Origin: UBA3946 sp002385755
GTDB lineage: Bacteria; Bacillota_I; Bacilli_A; ML615J-28; CAG-698
DNA length: 64,000 nucleotides
Reading direction: 5' to 3'
Assembly (NCBI GenBank): GCA_050953085.1
Contig: JBMNLX010000001.1
Location: 186,001 to 250,000, forward strand
The translations under genes and the position numbers were made by a program. Positions 41,293-50,977 of the stretch are shown in pieces. Positions within the stretch are counted from its first letter, which is position 1; the number at the start of each line of letters is the position of its first letter. The notes under the pieces are model-generated. The model did no database searches. It was given only the letters and a program-made list of their open reading frames with translations, and had not been told where the DNA came from.

Positions 41293-43182
41293 TTAGCGGT
41301 CATACCAACGCGCCTGGGTCGAATACAGGCGGGCGTACTCGCCCCCTTTCGCAAGCAGTTCCTCGTGCCGACCGTCCTCGACGATTCGGCCGTCCTTGAA
41401 GACGACGACCCGGTCCGCGAGCGCGGCGACGCTTATCCGGTGCGTTACCATAATGACGGTCTTATCGCGCGACATCTCGATATATCTCCGGAAAATATCC
41501 GCCTCGGTGAAGGGATCGAGATTGCTCGTCGGCTCGTCAAGGATAATGAAATCGCGCTCGCGGTAATAGGCGCGGCCGATGGCGATTTTTTGCCATTCGC
41601 CGCCGGAAAGATCGATCCCGCCGATGTCCTTTCCCAAAAGCGCCTCTTTGTCGGCCGCCGCGAACCCGGAGAAGGTTAAAGCCTCGGCGATCTTGCCATC
41701 GTCGCGAGCCGCGCCAATATCGCCGAGAAAGACGTTATCGCCGACGGTAAAGGATTTAAAACGGTTCGGTTCTTGGAAGACATATGAAAGCGCGCGATAG
41801 CGGCTGGCGAAAGATATATCTCCCGCCGACTCTCCGTTTATCAAAATCTCGCCCGCTGCGGGTTGAAGCATCCCGGTGAGGAGTTTTATAAACGTCGTCT
41901 TCCCGGCCCCGTTCTCGCCGACGAAAGCCACCTTCTCGCCGCGGCGGATCGTGAAATCGACGTTTTTTATCCGATAGATATCGGTAAAGGGGTAGCGGTA
42001 TGAAACCTTCCGCGCTTCCAACTTCTCGATCGAAAGCGGGTCGGGGGCGTCCTCCGCGCCCGTCGGTTGCTCGTTTAAATCGATAAACTCGAAAAACTGC
42101 GCCGCCTCGTGCTTTTTGGAAAGAAAATTGGCGATGGCGCTAAAAAGCCGGCCGGTGCTGTGCATCAGCGTCCCGTTTAAGGCCAGGACGGCGCCGAGCG
42201 CGCCGACCGAGAGTTCCCCCCGCGTCAACAAAATAATCGCAAAGACATTCGCGGCGAGCGTGACGATATTGCTTATGAAACTGCTCGCCGTGTTAAGCAA
42301 AAAAACGTTGAACTGATTCTTCTTTTCCTTTCGGAGATATTCGTCGGCCAAGGTTTTCCACTTATGATAGAAAAAATCATGAAGATTGAGCGCCTTAACC
42401 TCGATGGCCGAAAGGTCGAGCATGACGTTTTGGTAATATCGCGCCTCGCGCAAAATTTTCGAATGATCGCGCGTGAACTTAAAAGTTAGCTTGTTTCCGA
42501 CATACGTCGTGTAAAGAGTAGGCAGCGGCGCCGCCAAAACGATTAAACACAAAATCGGGTGATAAATATACAACGAGGCGGCGACGGCGAGTACGGAGAC
42601 GATCTTCGCGATGATGACGTATCCTTCGATGATGACTCCTCTTTGGAGCGAGCTCCACTCGCTGCCCATCGCGTCAAAACTGCGCTTAATAATATCGTTT
42701 ATTTTCGGCGCTTCCATATAATCGGGATAAAGCCGGGCGATTTTTTGATATAGTTTGGCGCGGAACTTTTCCTGCAGGCGGTGATCCTGAACCTTGCTTA
42801 AGCGTTCGATATCCTCGCCGCCGTAAAGGTAGCGGTTGAGGAGACGCTCCGCGAAGCCGATCAGCCAGTACAACGTCGCAAGGCCGGCGAGCGAGAGCAT
42901 TTGCGGGAGGGTGACGTCGATCGCGCCGGCGCGGGCGTTCGCGGCGTCGATATATTTCCCCCAAATAAAAGCCAGGGCCGGTTGCAGGAGACTTAAGAAA
43001 ACGGCCAGGCCGAGAAAAACGCCGCACATCGCTTTCGCCGAGCCGAACACGTAGACGAAAAGCCTCGTCAGGAAGGGCAACCGCGCCGCGTTTTCCTTCA
43101 AAATATCGCGTTCGAAAACGGCGGTATTATCGTCGTGTTTGATTTCATATGCCGGCTGCGGCGCTTTATTATTCCCCGCCAT
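41293..43182 (-). CDS. ABC exporter half-transporter, second gene
   Basis: 629 residues: six membrane segments in the first ~340, then an ATPase domain with Walker A GENGAGKTTF near 425, signature LSGGEWQ near 529 and Walker B FIILDEPTSNLD near 549, H-loop TH. It pairs with the next gene upstream, which it overlaps by 14 bases, probably as a heterodimer exporting a peptide, lipid or drug. The substrate is unknown. Confidence 0.9.
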   Translation of the reverse strand: MAGNNKAPQPAYEIKHDDNTAVFERDILKENAARLPFLTRLFVYVFGSAKAMCGVFLGLAVFLSLLQPALAFIWGKYIDAANARAGAIDVTLPQMLSLAGLATLYWLIGFAERLLNRYLYGGEDIERLSKVQDHRLQEKFRAKLYQKIARLYPDYMEAPKINDIIKRSFDAMGSEWSSLQRGVIIEGYVIIAKIVSVLAVAASLYIYHPILCLIVLAAPLPTLYTTYVGNKLTFKFTRDHSKILREARYYQNVMLDLSAIEVKALNLHDFFYHKWKTLADEYLRKEKKNQFNVFLLNTASSFISNIVTLAANVFAIILLTRGELSVGALGAVLALNGTLMHSTGRLFSAIANFLSKKHEAAQFFEFIDLNEQPTGAEDAPDPLSIEKLEARKVSYRYPFTDIYRIKNVDFTIRRGEKVAFVGENGAGKTTFIKLLTGMLQPAAGEILINGESAGDISFASRYRALSYVFQEPNRFKSFTVGDNVFLGDIGAARDDGKIAEALTFSGFAAADKEALLGKDIGGIDLSGGEWQKIAIGRAYYRERDFIILDEPTSNLDPFTEADIFRRYIEMSRDKTVIMVTHRISVAALADRVVVFKDGRIVEDGRHEELLAKGGEYARLYSTQARWYDR

Positions 43183-44977
43183 CGTTATCCCCCCCTTCCT
43201 TTATATACCACTTCTTCTGCGCGTTAAACATTTCCGCGTAGATCCCCGCTCGTCCCATCAATTCCTCGTGCGTTCCCGACTCCGCGATTTTCCCGTCGCT
43301 GATGACGAATATCCGGTCGGTAATCATCGTCGAGGCGAGCCGGTGAGTGATGAAAAGCGCCGTTTTCCCCTCCGCCATCATGGCGAACTCGCCGTATAGC
43401 CCGGCTTCCGCGACCGGGTCAAGCTGGGACGTCGGCTCGTCCAAAAGCAAGACCGGTTTGTTTCCCATGAAGGCGCGGGCGAGCGCGATCCTTTGCCATT
43501 CGCCGCCGGAGATATCGACGCCTCCCGAAAAGTCCCGGCCCAACAAGGTATCGTAGCCGTCCGGAAGATTCCGGATAAAGCCGTCCGCTTTCCCTTTGAG
43601 CGCGGCGGCCTTGATTTTCCCGTCGTCGGAAAGGTTGTCGATATCGCCGATGCCGATGTTTTCCCTGACGGTAATACTGTAACGGAAGAAATCCTGAAAA
43701 ACAGGTCCGAAAATTTTTGTCCGCTGGCTTAACGGGTACGAGTCGAGATTCTTACCGCCGACCAGTATCTCGCCTTGATTGGGCGTGAAAAGCCCGAGCA
43801 AAATCTTTATCAGGGTCGACTTCCCGGCGCCGTTCTCGCCGACAAGCGACGCTTTCTCTCCGGCGCTTATTTTAAAGGAAAGACCCTTTAAAATATCCCT
43901 GTCCGTCCCGGGGTAGCGGAACCAGATGTTTTTAAACTCGATATCGTATTTTTCCGGCAAAATCCCCGCCGGCGGCGACGGCTCGTCCGATAGATTGAAA
44001 AATTTATCGTAATAGTCGTAAGTGTTAATGTGAAAAGGAGCCCACTTGAAGATAAAGGCGCAACCGGAAAGATTGTCATAGATTTCGCCGAATAAAAGCG
44101 AAGAGACGGCGATGAACAACCCGACCGTTATTTGCCGGTCGACGAACAAAAATAGAAGGATAATAACGTTCGCGAGCGAAGCGAACCGCGTCAGATTCCC
44201 GCTCGTAAGGATCCGCCTTAAATTTTTAAAATAGTAACGCTCGTATTCGCGGTTGCGCTCGTTCAGCCGTTTTTTATAGACGTCGATTAGGTAATCGGCG
44301 TTCCCGAAAGCCTTTAGTTCCTTGGAGTACCTCCGCGACCGCAGGTATTCCCCGAGAATATCGTACTTTCTTTCCTTTTTCCAGTATTTCTCCATCTCCC
44401 GATAGATATTGTAGTTAATCCGGGACTGGACGTAAGTCTCGATAATAAAAGGAATTAAGACCGTTAGAATCAGCCACCATTTGATGCCGATAATATAAGC
44501 AAGCGAGCCGATGCTCGCGACGAGGGAAATAAGCCAATAGTTCACGTACATCGGCCAAAGATGCCGGGCCGCGTTCTCGGCGCGATTGTAGGCCTTATCG
44601 ATAATTTCCGCGGTCGCCTCATTCTCAAAATGCTCGTACTTCATCGTTTTAAGTTTTTGAATCATCCTGGCCTTATAAGTCGTCCGTAAGATTAGCATCG
44701 AACGGGGATTAACGTAATTCCATATGATACCGCTCGCGATATACGGCATAATGGCAAGAATGACATAGAGAACTAAAAAAATCGCGTAATCAGCAAAAGT
44801 CATCGCCCCGGAAGCCACGGCTATCCCGCCGTCGATAATGTTTTTTCTCACGTATATCATCGCGGGCGTAATTAACCCGGAAGCAAGCGAAGCGATGAAA
44901 GCTATAATAACCATTATCGGCGCTTCCGAGAACATAATCCCCAACAAATCTTTATACGCCTTCCAAATCCGTTTCAT
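43169..44977 (-). CDS. ABC exporter half-transporter, first gene
   Basis: 602 residues with the same build: six membrane segments, Walker A GENGAGKSTL near 390, signature ISGGEWQ near 499 and Walker B VLLLDEPTSQLD near 519. Both ATPase sites look intact, so both halves may hydrolyse ATP. First gene of the operon behind a strong promoter. Confidence 0.9.
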   Translation of the reverse strand: MKRIWKAYKDLLGIMFSEAPIMVIIAFIASLASGLITPAMIYVRKNIIDGGIAVASGAMTFADYAIFLVLYVILAIMPYIASGIIWNYVNPRSMLILRTTYKARMIQKLKTMKYEHFENEATAEIIDKAYNRAENAARHLWPMYVNYWLISLVASIGSLAYIIGIKWWLILTVLIPFIIETYVQSRINYNIYREMEKYWKKERKYDILGEYLRSRRYSKELKAFGNADYLIDVYKKRLNERNREYERYYFKNLRRILTSGNLTRFASLANVIILLFLFVDRQITVGLFIAVSSLLFGEIYDNLSGCAFIFKWAPFHINTYDYYDKFFNLSDEPSPPAGILPEKYDIEFKNIWFRYPGTDRDILKGLSFKISAGEKASLVGENGAGKSTLIKILLGLFTPNQGEILVGGKNLDSYPLSQRTKIFGPVFQDFFRYSITVRENIGIGDIDNLSDDGKIKAAALKGKADGFIRNLPDGYDTLLGRDFSGGVDISGGEWQRIALARAFMGNKPVLLLDEPTSQLDPVAEAGLYGEFAMMAEGKTALFITHRLASTMITDRIFVISDGKIAESGTHEELMGRAGIYAEMFNAQKKWYIKEGGDNDGGE

Positions 44978-45004
44978 GATCTTCTCCTTGATTTACTATG
45001 AATC

Positions 45005-45033
45005 ATTATACAATATTTGCGGGAAAATGTAAA
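45005..45033 (-). promoter_or_regulatory. Sigma-A type promoter of the ABC/FRG operon
   Basis: TTTACA (45028-45033), 17 bases, TATAAT (45005-45010) on the minus strand, about 25 bases before the start codon, which has AAGGAGA upstream. Confidence 0.85.
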
Positions 45034-45150
45034 TACGCGAATGATTTTGCCGGGAAAGGCGGGATTTTGTTCGAAAAACCTTGTCTCTTAACGCGTTCTT
45101 TGCATAATGTAGCCAGTTTCAGGCAAAATATATATAAAGGAGGATACGCG

Positions 45151-45333
45151 ATGAACGAGAAAAACCAAAAACGGGAACTCACTTACAACGAGGCTAAGGC
45201 GCTTTTGGAACAAATGTACGCCAAGGGCGACGTCGAATTCGCGAAAGATATGTGGGGCGGCCAAAAACAAGAAAAAGAGCGACAACCCCAGCAGCAGTCC
45301 CAACAAAACGCGCAAGATAATCAACCGGAATAA
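45151..45333 (+). CDS. Hypothetical small Gln-rich protein
   Basis: 60 residues, ATG behind AAAGGAGG. The first half (NEKNQKRELTYNEAKALLEQMYAKGDVEFAKDMW) looks helical; the second half is a Gln/Asn/Pro-rich tail. A short hairpin (AACTGT / ACAGTT plus T-run, 45331-45357) acts as a terminator. Family not recognised. Confidence 0.6.
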   Translation: MNEKNQKRELTYNEAKALLEQMYAKGDVEFAKDMWGGQKQEKERQPQQQSQQNAQDNQPE

Positions 45334-45468
45334 ACTGTTGAGCAATCGACAGTTTTTTCTTTATTGCGAAGCGAAAATAGATTTGCGTTTCCGGCGATAA
45401 ATTCCCGCCCATTTGATATAATAATAACCAAAGGCAATTTGCCCTAAATTATACTCAAGGAGGATTAA

Positions 45469-46698
45469 ATGAGCGAACTTATTGATAATAATAAATTCCG
45501 GCAGGAAAAACTTAAAGAGTTAATCAAGTCCCTGCATGACGGCAGGCCCGTCGACGAGGTTAAGGCCGAGTTTAAAAAACACTTTTCCGACGTCACGACG
45601 GCGGAAATCTCGCAAATCGAGCAACTTTTGGTTAAGGAGGGAATGCAGGTCGAGGAAATCCAGCGCCTCTGCGACGTCCACGCTGCCGTCTTCGAAGGCT
45701 CGATCAGCGACATTCATTCCCTGAAAAATTACCGGAAGACCGCCGGTCACCCGGTAAACATCTTCCTGGAGGAAAACAAGGCGATCGAGAAATTGATCGA
45801 CGAAGAAATCCGCCCGGCGATTGATAAGTATCTTGCTGGACGCAATCAAACTAATCTTCTCGCCCTGCTAAAGGCCGCGTTTAAACTAAGCGATATTAAC
45901 ATCCATTACGGCCGTAAAGAATACCTCTTCTTTCCCTACCTGGAAAAATACAAGATAACGGCTCCGCCCAAGGTAATGTGGGGCGTCGACGACGAGATCC
46001 GCGCCGAAATCAAAGAGTTTCTTAACTATCTTCAGGAAAAAGAAATCGACGCGGCGGAACTCAAAAGCAAGTCCGAGCGCGTCTTCCAAAAAATAAGCGA
46101 CATGATTTTTAAGGAAAATAATATCCTCCTTCCGCTGATGGAAGAGACCTTCACCTTCTACGACTGGATAAAAATTGACGAGGCTTCCCCGGAATACGGG
46201 TATTGTTTGATCAAACCGACGCGAACCTGGAAAGCGGAAAAACCGTCTCCAGCCGAAGATAAAAAGCCGGAAAAACAAGCGAACGCGCCGATCGGCGCGA
46301 TTATGTTTGACGCCGGCAGCCTGACCCCGGAGGAGATTAACGCCATCCTAAATACCGCGCCTTTCGACATGACGTTTGTGGACGCGGAGGACAAAGTGAA
46401 ATACTTTACCCAAGGTAAGGAAAGAATATTCGACCGCCCGCTGACCGTTATCGGGCGTTCCGTCGAACTTTGCCATCCGCCGAAAAGCGTCCACGTCGTT
46501 AACGAAATCGTCGAGAATTTCCGCGCCGGGCGCCGCGACGTCGAGGAATTCTGGATCAAGCGGGGCGAGCGTTACGTTCATATCCGTTACTTCGCCGTCC
46601 GCGACAAAAACAACAAGTATCTCGGCACCTTGGAAGTGACCCAAGACATCGCCCCAATTCAAAAAATCGAAGGCGAGAAAAGACTTTTGGACAAATAA
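45469..46698 (+). CDS. DUF438 / hemerythrin HHE / PAS-domain protein
   Basis: 409 residues. Order: DUF438 (about 1-75, RQEKLKELIKSLHDGRPVDEVK...VEEIQRLCDVHAAVFEG), a hemerythrin-like four-helix bundle with HPVNIFLEENKAIEKLI, NIHYGRKEYLFFPYLEKY and NILLPLMEETFTF as metal-ligand helices, and a PAS domain at about 280-400 (MTFVDAEDKVKYF). This triple architecture is common in anaerobic Bacillota; a redox, oxygen or NO-sensing role is proposed for the family. Followed by a strong terminator. Confidence 0.88.
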   Translation: MSELIDNNKFRQEKLKELIKSLHDGRPVDEVKAEFKKHFSDVTTAEISQIEQLLVKEGMQVEEIQRLCDVHAAVFEGSISDIHSLKNYRKTAGHPVNIFLEENKAIEKLIDEEIRPAIDKYLAGRNQTNLLALLKAAFKLSDINIHYGRKEYLFFPYLEKYKITAPPKVMWGVDDEIRAEIKEFLNYLQEKEIDAAELKSKSERVFQKISDMIFKENNILLPLMEETFTFYDWIKIDEASPEYGYCLIKPTRTWKAEKPSPAEDKKPEKQANAPIGAIMFDAGSLTPEEINAILNTAPFDMTFVDAEDKVKYFTQGKERIFDRPLTVIGRSVELCHPPKSVHVVNEIVENFRAGRRDVEEFWIKRGERYVHIRYFAVRDKNNKYLGTLEVTQDIAPIQKIEGEKRLLDK

Positions 46699-46703
46699 AC
46701 GCC

Positions 46704-46740
46704 AAACCGCTTTTTCACAAATCGAAAAAGCGGTTTTTTA
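46704..46740 (+). terminator. Terminator after the DUF438 gene
   Basis: AAACCGCTTTTTC and GAAAAAGCGGTTT form a 13-bp stem followed by T-rich sequence. Confidence 0.92.
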
Positions 46741-46747
46741 TTGACAC

Positions 46748-46775
46748 AAAAAAAGCGTTGACCAAACAACGCTTT
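46748..46775 (-). terminator. Terminator after asnA
   Basis: AAAGCGTTG (46752-46760) and CAACGCTTT (46767-46775) with a 6-base loop, followed by a T-run on the minus strand. Confidence 0.85.
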
Positions 46776-46780
46776 CGGGT

Positions 46781-47785
46781 TTATAAGATATTTATCTTTT
46801 TTTCCCTTAAGATTTTCAAGTGCTCTTCCGGCCAAATCGAAGCCTGGACCTCGCCGATATGGATCTTCTCAAGCAACACGAGGCACGCGCGCGATTGCCC
46901 GATTCCACCCCCGACGGTAAGCGGCAGGCGGCCGGCTAAAACATCCTTATGATACGGTAAGTCCAGCCGCTTTTCCGCGCCGGCCAGGGAGCTTTGCCGG
47001 AGGAGGGTTTCTTTATCGACGCGGATTCCCATCGACGATAACTCGACGGCCTGGGAAAGCGGCGGGTACCAGATGAGAATATCGCCGTTTAACGTCCAGT
47101 CATCGTAGTCGGGCGCCCTCAGGTCATGAGGCCATCCGTCCCCAAGCCGGTGACCGATTTCGGAAATGAAGACGACGCCGCGCTCGCGGCAGATGGCGTC
47201 TTCCCTTTCTTTCGGCGACAGGTCGGGATAACGGGCGCGAAGCTCCTCGGAAGAGATAAAATAAACGTCGTCATTGACCGGCGCGCTCAGGGCGGGGAAC
47301 GCGGCGGAAAGGACGGCCTTGGTTTCCTTCAGGGTCAAGACGATTTTTCTTACCAACTTCTTCAGGTATTCCAAGTCGCGCTCTTCCCGGGTAATGACGA
47401 TTTCCCAATCCCATTGGTCGACATAAATGGAATGGAGATTGTCCAATTCCTCGTCGCGCCGGATGGCGTTCATGTCGGTATAAAGGCCTTCCCCGGGCTT
47501 AAACCCATAACGGGTCAGGGCGAGCCGCTTCCACTTCGCGAGCGATTGGACGATTTCCGCCGTTTTGCCGGTGGCCTTGATCTCGAAGCTGACCGGGCGT
47601 TCCACGCCGCTCAAATTATCGTTAAGACCCGATTCCGGGTAGACAAAGAGCGGAGCCGAGACCCGCGTGAGATTCAGGTTTTTGGCCAGTTTTCTTTCGA
47701 ATGTATCTTTCGCTAACTTTATCGCGACCTGCGTCTCACGGATGCTTAAGCGGTCGCGATAATCTCGGGGAATAATTAGGCTCAT
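46781..47785 (-). CDS. asnA: Aspartate--ammonia ligase
   Basis: 334 residues, normal length. It makes asparagine from aspartate, ammonia and ATP and is related to class II tRNA synthetases. Motifs: LNLTRVSAPLFV and SGLNDNLSG near 50, GEGLYTDMNAIRRDE near 98, HSIYVDQWDWE near 117, and GGGIGQSRACLVLLEK near 290. Follows the ROK-like gene by 11 bases. Confidence 0.96.
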   Translation of the reverse strand: MSLIIPRDYRDRLSIRETQVAIKLAKDTFERKLAKNLNLTRVSAPLFVYPESGLNDNLSGVERPVSFEIKATGKTAEIVQSLAKWKRLALTRYGFKPGEGLYTDMNAIRRDEELDNLHSIYVDQWDWEIVITREERDLEYLKKLVRKIVLTLKETKAVLSAAFPALSAPVNDDVYFISSEELRARYPDLSPKEREDAICRERGVVFISEIGHRLGDGWPHDLRAPDYDDWTLNGDILIWYPPLSQAVELSSMGIRVDKETLLRQSSLAGAEKRLDLPYHKDVLAGRLPLTVGGGIGQSRACLVLLEKIHIGEVQASIWPEEHLKILREKKINIL

Positions 47786-47796
47786 AATGTAATCCG

Positions 47797-49173
47797 TTAT
47801 CGTTTCAGACTGGGGAGGCTCGCGGCGGCAATCGCCTGGCCGACGCGCCGGTTCTTTTCTTCCGGCAAATGGAATTTAATATGACGGTGCTCGGGAAATT
47901 CATCGTAAAGCGTCTTTTCCGCCCATTCCCGGATCAAGTTTCCGCCTTTTCCGCTCGTGACCCGGCCCAAAAGCAAGACATGCTTAAGGTTGTAGAACCG
48001 GGCGTAATACGCGATTGTGTAGCCGAGATAGATGCCGATGTCGGCAAAAATCCTCTCCGCCAAAGCGTCGCCCGCGTCGTTTAATTTTTGGATTTCTTTT
48101 AATTTTTGCGCGGGGGAAAGGTCGGGCTTGAAGCGATAACCTCCGGCTTCCGCGAGTTTAATAACCCCGTCTTGGGAGAAATACTTGACGCCGCAGCCGA
48201 CATCGCCGCTCCATTCGTCAATCATGCTGTCTTTATTGAAATCTACGGGCACAAAAGCAAGTTCGTTAAGCCAGCCGGTCAAATTACCGTTCTCGTTGGT
48301 ATAGCCGGCCGCTTCCGAAGTCCCCATCGCGATTCCGAGGATTTGCGTGTCGTTAAGTTCCATCGCCCCGGCCAAGGCGGCGACGTCGCCGTCGTTGGCG
48401 ACCCTGAACGGGATATCCGCGCCGAAAGTTCTCACGATATCGATATACATATTTTTAACCTTGGCGTCGTACAATTCGTTCGGCACCTTCAAGAAGAGCG
48501 ACGCCATCATGACGCGGTTGTCGACGTAAATACCGGCCGACGAGACGCCTATGGCATCGACCCGGGGCATATGGCTCGCGGCTGTCCGCATCGCCTCCAT
48601 AATATGCTCGCGATGGTATTCCGGATCGCTGTTAATTTTCGGGTACCAAACCACTTCCTCGCTGTAAACGACTTCCCCGTCGATAACAGCGGCGACTTTC
48701 CGGTCGCTCCCGCCGGCGTCAAATCCGATCCGGCAGCCCGACAAGTCTTTTTCGAGGACGATTACTTCTTGGTTAAGCGGCGGAACTTCATGATAATCCG
48801 CTTTCAGCACGGTAAACTCGTTTTCATAAACATGGCTCATGAACAGCGCGTCAAACGCGCGATTACCGCCTTTCGCGTAATCGGCCTTTAGCCGCTCGTA
48901 CAAATAATCCGATCCGGCGATATATATTTTATACCCGCCGGCAATCCACAACAATGATTTTACGATCCTTTCCACAATCTCGTAATTTTCCTCGTCAAAA
49001 CCGGTATTATCGGCGAAAACATCGAGTTCGTACCGGTAATTGTAACCCTTGTTTCGCTCGAGGCAAATCACGAGTTTTTGCTTTTGCGTCGCTTTGCTTA
49101 CTTTCTCCTCATACTCCCGAAGTTTTAAAACAATCGGGGAAAAATCCGGATCGAGCTTCGGAACGTACTTCAT
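47797..49173 (-). CDS. ROK/ASKHA-type sugar kinase-like protein
   Basis: 458 residues, longer than ordinary ROK kinases because of an N-terminal extension of about 165 residues (KYVPKLDPDFSPIVLKLREY ...). The ASKHA core begins at IGFDAGGSDRKVAAVIDGE, with VANDGDVAALAGA and GIAMGTSEAAGY as the second phosphate and catalytic regions. No ROK zinc motif (CxCG) is seen. Substrate unknown; it could be a kinase or a non-catalytic sugar sensor. Confidence 0.65.
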   Translation of the reverse strand: MKYVPKLDPDFSPIVLKLREYEEKVSKATQKQKLVICLERNKGYNYRYELDVFADNTGFDEENYEIVERIVKSLLWIAGGYKIYIAGSDYLYERLKADYAKGGNRAFDALFMSHVYENEFTVLKADYHEVPPLNQEVIVLEKDLSGCRIGFDAGGSDRKVAAVIDGEVVYSEEVVWYPKINSDPEYHREHIMEAMRTAASHMPRVDAIGVSSAGIYVDNRVMMASLFLKVPNELYDAKVKNMYIDIVRTFGADIPFRVANDGDVAALAGAMELNDTQILGIAMGTSEAAGYTNENGNLTGWLNELAFVPVDFNKDSMIDEWSGDVGCGVKYFSQDGVIKLAEAGGYRFKPDLSPAQKLKEIQKLNDAGDALAERIFADIGIYLGYTIAYYARFYNLKHVLLLGRVTSGKGGNLIREWAEKTLYDEFPEHRHIKFHLPEEKNRRVGQAIAAASLPSLKR

Positions 49174-49193
49174 CTATTGCACCTCTTCTCTAT

Positions 49194-49658
49194 TTAATTG
49201 ATTTCTTTGATTACTACATAATATTCGTCGCCTTCATTGGTCTTCACCAAAACACGATCGCCGATCTTATGGTTTAAAATCGCGGCGCCAAGCGGCGACT
49301 CGTTTGAGATCTTACCGGCCAAGGGATCGGATTCCAAACTGCCGACGATGGTGAAAGTGTCGGTCGTTTTATCCTCGTATTCCAGAACCACGGTCTTACC
49401 GAGATTGGAAGGCGAGGATTTATCAAACGCGATAATCTCGGCGTTTTTAATGATGTTTTCCAATTCCTTAATCCGGTTTTCGACCCTGGCTTGCTCGTCA
49501 CGGGCATTGTCGTAATCGGCGTTTTCCGAAAGATCGCCCTGAGAGCGCGCCTCCCTTAGAGATTCAATAATTCGAGGCCGTTCTTTTTTTATCAAGTTTT
49601 CTAATTCTTTTTTATATCTTTCCAATCCCACCGGAGTTAGCTGATGCTTTCCATTCAT
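49194..49658 (-). CDS. greA: Transcription elongation factor GreA
   Basis: 154 residues. Coiled-coil hairpin with the catalytic tip acids (QGDLSENADYDNARDEQ) near 41-57, and the FKBP-like C-domain (SPLGAAILNHKIGDRV). It helps RNA polymerase cleave backtracked RNA. Comes after trhP2 with its own promoter; udk, which lies between them in B. subtilis, is absent. Confidence 0.96.
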   Translation of the reverse strand: MNGKHQLTPVGLERYKKELENLIKKERPRIIESLREARSQGDLSENADYDNARDEQARVENRIKELENIIKNAEIIAFDKSSPSNLGKTVVLEYEDKTTDTFTIVGSLESDPLAGKISNESPLGAAILNHKIGDRVLVKTNEGDEYYVVIKEIN

Positions 49659-49691
49659 AAAAAAAATCCTCCCACTAGTGAATTTTAAGAT

Positions 49692-49720
49692 ATTATAACA
49701 AAAATCGGACGAATAAGCAA
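49692..49720 (-). promoter_or_regulatory. Sigma-A type promoter of greA
   Basis: TTGCTT (49715-49720), 17 bases, TATAAT (49692-49697) on the minus strand, about 33 bases before the ATG. Confidence 0.8.
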
Positions 49721-49807
49721 GATAATATTTCTTTATCCGCCGGTATTTTTTGACAACATTTTACAATAATAATATTCCCCGTATTTAACTTTGGAACGGA
49801 CGATAGC

Positions 49808-50977
49808 CTAATCGACCAAGCGGATCATGTCGGGATAACGAACGGGAAAGGGGACTTTCATACGGATTATCTGCCTCGGATGCCGAGCGGCGTCCAAAAG
49901 GCGCCCTTCCTCGTCCCATATATCGCCTACAGTTATTCTCGCGTTCGCAAGCCGCGGGCCGAAAAACTCGAGCGCGTCGCCCGGGGCGAAATAATTGCGC
50001 TGTTCGATAACGGCGACGCCTGTTTCGTTGTCGTAAGAGCGGACGATTCCGACGAAAGTTTTCTCGCTTTCCGACTTGCCGGCGTACAATTGCCCGGCGG
50101 CGCCCGGGTGACCGAAGAAAAAGCCGCTTCCCGTTTCCCGGTTTTCCGCCTTCGCAAGTTCGCTTTCGTAATAAGCGTAATCGGCGATTTCCCCGTTCTT
50201 TAGGTATTCGTCGATCAACCGCCGGTAGGCGCGGACAACGGTCGCGATGTAGTGAACCGATTTCATCCGTCCCTCGATTTTAAGCGACTTGACGCCGGAG
50301 TCGATTAAAGCGCCGACGGCGCGCAAACCCGACAAATCCTTCGAGCCCATTAAAAACTCGCCGCCGCCCGGCTCGTCAAAGAAATAACGCCACCGGCAGG
50401 AATGGGCGCAGCCGCCGCGATTGGCGTCGCGGCCGGCAAGATAATTGCTTAAGACGCAACGGCCGGAATAAGCGACGCACATGCCGCCGTGGATGAAAAC
50501 CTCCAATTCGATATCCGTGTTTTCTTTGATTCGCTTGATTTGTTCAAGCGTCAGCTCGCGGGCGAGAACAATCCGGGAAAAGCCGCGCGACTTGTAAAAG
50601 TTCGCGGCGCGCGAATTCGCTACGGAAGCCTGCGTGCTAAGATGAATCTCAAGTTCGGGAGCGACCCGCCGCGCCACGGCGGCGTATTCCAGACTGGTGA
50701 CAATCGCGCCGTTAACCCCGATACCTGCGAGCTCGCGCGCGTAATCCGCGAAACCGCGCATATCCTCGTTATGAGGAACGATATTTACCGTCACGTATAC
50801 TTTCGCCCCGCGTTCGCGGGCAAAGCGGCAGGCTTCCTTGATATCGTCCGAGGTGAAATTACTCGCCCGGGCGCGGAGGCTGTATTTTTTCCCGCCGATA
50901 TAAACGGCGTCGGCGCCGTATAATATCGCGATTTTAAGTTTTTCCAAATCGCCTGCGGGCGCCAAGAGTTCGATCAT
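49808..50977 (-). CDS. trhP2: U32 family protein, tRNA hydroxylation protein TrhP2 (YrrO-like)
   Basis: 389 residues. Start ELLAPAGDLEKLKIAILYGADAVYIGG and the signature ELEVFIHGGMCVAYSGRCVLSNYLAGRDANRGGCAHSCRW near 155-195 with its cysteines. In B. subtilis yrrN/yrrO are needed for 5-hydroxyuridine at wobble U34 of tRNA; peptidase activity is not expected. Overlaps trhP1 by 4 bases. Confidence 0.88.
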   Translation of the reverse strand: MIELLAPAGDLEKLKIAILYGADAVYIGGKKYSLRARASNFTSDDIKEACRFARERGAKVYVTVNIVPHNEDMRGFADYARELAGIGVNGAIVTSLEYAAVARRVAPELEIHLSTQASVANSRAANFYKSRGFSRIVLARELTLEQIKRIKENTDIELEVFIHGGMCVAYSGRCVLSNYLAGRDANRGGCAHSCRWRYFFDEPGGGEFLMGSKDLSGLRAVGALIDSGVKSLKIEGRMKSVHYIATVVRAYRRLIDEYLKNGEIADYAYYESELAKAENRETGSGFFFGHPGAAGQLYAGKSESEKTFVGIVRSYDNETGVAVIEQRNYFAPGDALEFFGPRLANARITVGDIWDEEGRLLDAARHPRQIIRMKVPFPVRYPDMIRLVD

